From positions 4,340,001 to 4,404,000 of the forward strand of contig NZ_JAZKUG010000001.1 of assembly GCF_036625195.1 (NCBI RefSeq): 64,000 nucleotides of DNA, read 5' to 3'. A model generated the notes under the pieces. That model saw only the letters and a program-made list of their open reading frames with translations. It was not told where the DNA came from and made no database searches. This stretch comes from Accumulibacter sp. (GTDB lineage: Bacteria; Pseudomonadota; Gammaproteobacteria; Burkholderiales; Rhodocyclaceae). Each line of letters opens with the position of its first letter. The stretch's first letter is position 1. This document shows positions 61,045 through 64,000 of the stretch, one piece after another. The position numbers were made by a program, and so were the translations under genes.

Positions 61045-61607
61045 GGCGGTCCTTTCTGCTGATCATCGGCGGTTCCCGCCGCACGAGGACGAAGGGCTTC
61101 CGCTGCTGCCGGCGCAGGCCGATTGTCTCGCGCTTTGTCGTTGCCGTGTACCTGTTTCGTCGCGACCCGATCTTCTGGCTGCCTCTCGACGTGGAACTGC
61201 CGCGGTTTCCAGAACAGGCCGATGTCGACGCACTGGCACCGGATGTCGGGCCTGCATCGGGAGACGAGAACGTGGGCGACGACCACGGGGCTGCACAGCA
61301 TCAGCAGGATGCCGCTGGTCAGCAGCGCAGCCGGGCTGCCCAGCCGAGGCAACACGAAAGCGTCGCGGAACACCCCGTTTGCCACCGCCAGGGCCCGGAT
61401 GACCAGCCAGGCAGCGAAGGCCGGCCGGCAACCGACAAAGCCAAGAATGAATCCGCGAGCCGAACTGGTCCATTGCAGTTGCACTGCTGGCTTTCGCAGT
61501 GCCTGGTCAGCGAAGGTGACCCGCCTGCCTTGCATGATGCGCCGCGCCGCCGTCCCCGACCGCGTTCCCCGCATGCCGTTCGGCCCGGAAACGGCAGCCC
61601 GCGGCAA
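61041..61607 (-). CDS. Possible membrane protein between the MaoC copies
   Basis: Open frame of 188 residues. The middle looks coding: FILGFVGCRPAFAAWLVIRA, LAVANGVFRDAFVLPRLGSP and AALLTSGILLMLCSPVVVAH form two or three hydrophobic segments with a conserved-looking NGVxRDxxVLPRLG phrase. The ends are Arg/Ala-rich and unconvincing, and the 3' end overlaps the deleted MaoC copy. It may be a decayed gene or part of the duplicated unit. Confidence 0.35.
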   Translation of the reverse strand: MPRAAVSGPNGMRGTRSGTAARRIMQGRRVTFADQALRKPAVQLQWTSSARGFILGFVGCRPAFAAWLVIRALAVANGVFRDAFVLPRLGSPAALLTSGILLMLCSPVVVAHVLVSRCRPDIRCQCVDIGLFWKPRQFHVERQPEDRVATKQVHGNDKARDNRPAPAAAEALRPRAAGTADDQQKGPP

Positions 61608-61687
61608 GGCGCTGGCCGCCGCTTCCGGCTTCGCGCGAGGCGAAACGGGGAGGCGGCCGCCGGCGCACGCTCTATCGCCGAAACAGA

Positions 61688-62134
61688 CTACTTGCCGGCC
61701 TCACGCTTCTTGCGGGAGGTCGCCATCAAGGTGGCCTCGCCGTCGATGACCACCTTTTCGCCGACGGTGCACACGGTATCGAGCACCACCCGGCACTTGT
61801 CTTCGATCACTTCCTTGACTGTGACCCTGGCGCGCACCGTGTCGCCCGGACGAACCGGGGCGCGGAAGCGCAGCGACTGATTCATGTAGATCGTTCCGGG
61901 TCCGGGCAGGCGATTTCCCAAAACCGCCGAGATCAGGCTGGCCGACAACATGCCGTGCGCAATGCGGCCACCGAACATCGTCGTGCGACCGAACTCCTCG
62001 TCCATATGAACCGCATTGACGTCCGTCGACACCCCGGCGAAGAGCACGAGGTCGGCATCGGTGATGGTCTTGGCAGTTTCCGCACTCATGCCGACCGACA
62101 GGTCTTCAATGTCGTAACCGTTTTGTGGATTCAT
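61688..62134 (-). CDS. MaoC family (R)-specific enoyl-CoA hydratase-like protein
   Basis: 148 residues, one hot-dog domain. Residues AVHMDEEFGRTTMFGGRIAH are close to the PhaJ/MaoC hydratase motif (D-x-N-P-x-H), here with V-N-A-V-H and D-E, and GRIAHGMLSASLISAVLGN is a family signature. LRFRAPVRPGDTVRARVTV completes it. Such proteins hydrate trans-2-enoyl-CoA and can feed polyhydroxyalkanoate synthesis. A shortened copy lies downstream. Confidence 0.85.
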   Translation of the reverse strand: MNPQNGYDIEDLSVGMSAETAKTITDADLVLFAGVSTDVNAVHMDEEFGRTTMFGGRIAHGMLSASLISAVLGNRLPGPGTIYMNQSLRFRAPVRPGDTVRARVTVKEVIEDKCRVVLDTVCTVGEKVVIDGEATLMATSRKKREAGK

Positions 62135-62364
62135 GACAGTCCTTTCTGCTGAACATCGGCGCGGTTTTGGCCGCGCCTGGGAAAAAGGCGCTCGCGACTG
62201 CCAGCGCCCGTCTGATCATCCCGCCGGTCCTGCCGTGCGCCTGGTCTCTCGCCAGGACGACGATCACGACCGCAGGAAGCAAAGCATTGTCGCGACAGAC
62301 AATTCCTCGCTGAGCCGGCAGCATTCAGCACCGTCGGAAGCCTGATCGGCGCCGCCTGCCATGG

Positions 62365-63342
62365 CTAGTTCATCACAATCACGACCTTACCCGTCGACTT
62401 GCGGCTGAGCACCTGATTCAGCGCCTCGACCGCCCGTGCAAGTGGATAGGTCGCAGAAACATGTGGCTTGATCGCGCCGTCGACCATCCACTGCATCAGC
62501 CTCCGGAAGCTCTCGCTCATCAGCTGCGGGCGCATGTCGGCGTAGGCGGGCCAGTTGACGCCGATCACGTCGACGTTCTTGACCAGCAGGTGATTGGCGG
62601 GGATCTGGGGGACGCCGCCGCCCGCGAAACCAATCACCAGGATCCGGCCCTCAAAGGCCATGCTGCGCAGCGAGGCGGTGAACAGGTCGCCGCCGACCGG
62701 ATCGTACACCACGTCGGCGCCGTGGCCACCGGTCAGTTCCTTGATCCGCAGGCGGACATCGTCCACGCTGGTGTCAATCAGATGATCGGCGCCGTTTTCG
62801 CGGGCTACCTGCAGCTTCGCCTGCCCGTTGGCGGTGGCAATGACCCTGGCCTGCAACAGCTTGCCGATGGCGACGGCGGTCAGGCCGACGCCGCCGGCCG
62901 CGCCATGCACGACCAGCGTCTCGCCGGCGCGCAGGCGCGCCCGATGCCACAAGGCAACATGCGAGGTGCCGAAGACTACCGGAAACGCGGCTCCGTCCTC
63001 CCACGACATCGCTGCCGGCATCACCACACAGCGGTTCACATCGGCGACCAGTTGCTCGGCGTAACCCCCGTGCGGAGTCAGGGCAATCACCCGATCACCG
63101 ACGGCAAGACCCTGCGCGCCGGCACCGCGTTCGAGAACCTCGCCGGCAACTTCAAAACCCGGGCTGAACGGCGGCTGCGGCTGCTTCTGGTACTGGCCGC
63201 GGGTGATCAGGCTGTCGGCAAAATTGACACCACAGGCGCGAACGCGAATGCGCACCTGGCCAGGACCGGGACGAGGCTCGGCAACATCGTCGAGGCGCAG
63301 CCCATCGGGCCCGGTGAGCGCATGGCAAACGATGGCTTTCAT
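62365..63342 (-). CDS. NADPH:quinone oxidoreductase family protein (zinc-free MDR)
   Basis: 325 residues. GroES-like N-terminal part with ACGVNFADSLITRGQYQ (no zinc Cys cluster), nucleotide motif VVHGAAGGVGLTAVAIGKLL, and ADVVYDPVGGDLFTASLRSM. This is the quinone-oxidoreductase/crotonyl-CoA-reductase-like branch of medium-chain dehydrogenases that use NADPH. Substrate unknown. The MaoC genes downstream on the same strand suggest an acyl-CoA or enone substrate. Confidence 0.87.
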   Translation of the reverse strand: MKAIVCHALTGPDGLRLDDVAEPRPGPGQVRIRVRACGVNFADSLITRGQYQKQPQPPFSPGFEVAGEVLERGAGAQGLAVGDRVIALTPHGGYAEQLVADVNRCVVMPAAMSWEDGAAFPVVFGTSHVALWHRARLRAGETLVVHGAAGGVGLTAVAIGKLLQARVIATANGQAKLQVARENGADHLIDTSVDDVRLRIKELTGGHGADVVYDPVGGDLFTASLRSMAFEGRILVIGFAGGGVPQIPANHLLVKNVDVIGVNWPAYADMRPQLMSESFRRLMQWMVDGAIKPHVSATYPLARAVEALNQVLSRKSTGKVVIVMN

Positions 63343-63506
63343 GGCTGGGGCTCAGGCAGTCAGGGCATGTGGCCGCCCTTCCCTGCTGTGACCGCAAGGA
63401 AGGGAGCCGGAGGGATCCCGGCGACGTTGCCACGACTCGTGCTCATTCCCCTCCCCGGCAAAGGGAGGGGAAAACACGACATCGGATCAACTCGAACAAG
63501 CGCAGC

Positions 63507-64000
63507 TCATTCGCCGATGATCTTGCGCACGACGTCGGTCATCGAGATGACGCCGACCGGTTGATCGTTCTCGGTGACGACCAGGCGATGCATCCGCCGT
63601 GCAGTCAACAGGCTGACCGCGTCGCTCAACAGCATGTCGGCGTCGCAGGTCGCGCAGCCGGGCGTCATCACCTCCCGCGCCAGCATCGTCCGCGCCTGCT
63701 CCGCGGTCCGGCCCTGCCGCGCCAGCACCATGTCGGTCTGCGAGACGACACCGATCGCCTTGCCGTCCGGGTCCATCACGATGACCGCGTGGATTTCCTT
63801 GTCCACCATGATCTTGGCGACCGAACCGACATTGTCGTCGGGCGAGCACGAGATGATGCCGAAATGCATAAGGTCGCGGACGCGGGTGCCGTCGTCGGCG
63901 ATCGTGATCGGTTCGCCCTCGGCGATGCCTGGCAGCGGAACGGACATCGGGTACGGCGCCGGCGTGGTATGCACGTCGCCCTTGGGCAGCGTCGGATGGA
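63507..64000 (-). CDS. CBS-domain pair protein, possibly cut by the window edge
   Basis: Two CBS domains: VRDLMHFGIISCSPDDNVGS through AVIVMDPDGKAIGVVSQTDM, and REVMTPGCATCDADMLLSDA through HRLVVTENDQPVGVISMTDV. CBS pairs bind adenosyl ligands and often regulate partners. A GTG at 63974 gives 155 residues, but the frame stays open to the window edge (HPTLPKGD before it), so the true start may lie outside. The CATC Cys pair between the domains is unusual. Confidence 0.82.
   Translation of the reverse strand, partial: HPTLPKGDVHTTPAPYPMSVPLPGIAEGEPITIADDGTRVRDLMHFGIISCSPDDNVGSVAKIMVDKEIHAVIVMDPDGKAIGVVSQTDMVLARQGRTAEQARTMLAREVMTPGCATCDADMLLSDAVSLLTARRMHRLVVTENDQPVGVISMTDVVRKIIGE

Overview
This is a GC-rich chromosomal window, almost certainly from a betaproteobacterium. 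The gene content (NirS denitrification, PEP-CTERM protein with a sigma-54 promoter, ArsJ/GAPDH arsenic module, MaoC-type enzymes) suggests a Rhodocyclales member of the Accumulibacter/Dechloromonas/Azoarcus kind; this is inference from gene content, not a computed placement.

Layout. 1-6.8 kb: the 3' part of a fic gene, a broken helicase fragment, a histidine phosphatase, then an arsenic region (arsJ-gapdh on the minus strand, arsR-acr3 on the plus strand). 6.9-11.7 kb: a redox/membrane block (thioredoxin-DsbD fusion, small periplasmic protein, ferric-reductase-like flavoprotein, cytochrome b5-like protein), then a glycosyltransferase. 11.9-20.5 kb is accessory: two toxin-antitoxin pairs with palindromic operators, a 143-bp inverted-repeat element, an argP/lysE pair, an IS66 transposase remnant, an intact IS21-type element with two extra small ORFs, and a frameshifted pseudogene. 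20.6-34.2 kb is housekeeping: mutS, a phosphoesterase, a LivJ-type binding protein, feoB, slyD-bcp, a SIMPL protein, and a minus-strand pyrG-kdsA-DUF1330-eno-ftsB chain. 34.4-37.5 kb: dmeR-dmeF metal efflux, a PEP-CTERM protein under a sigma-54 promoter, and a cytochrome c.

37.6-47.4 kb is a compact plus-strand block: small membrane proteins, an FtsX-type ABC exporter, a polytopic protein with an HPHHHCPFC motif, a TlpA-like lipoprotein, a Cys-rich mini-protein, HMA-like proteins, a CopA-type copper ATPase, a SafE/UreH-like membrane protein and two NosL-family proteins. It faces cytochrome c and nirS (cd1 nitrite reductase) on the minus strand. I infer a copper and thiol handling system for denitrification or respiration that is not the standard nosDFY set. 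It is the best candidate here for an undescribed system.

The clearest single event is at 49.6-52.4 kb. A 2829-bp insertion sequence with 19-bp inverted repeats and a 9-bp target duplication carries a DUF4338 (DruA-like) gene plus a transposase. It landed between nirS and a perfect FNR/DNR-type box, which now lies only next to the nirE/cobA-like methyltransferase. Removing the element in silico puts the box about 105 bp before both nirS and nirE.

53.3-64 kb: menA, tRNA-Leu(CAA), queA, a 1402-residue SNF2 helicase, MaoC/HTDE-type hydratases including an internally deleted paralogue, a quinone oxidoreductase, and a CBS-domain protein that runs off the window. No rRNA, CRISPR array or prophage was seen.
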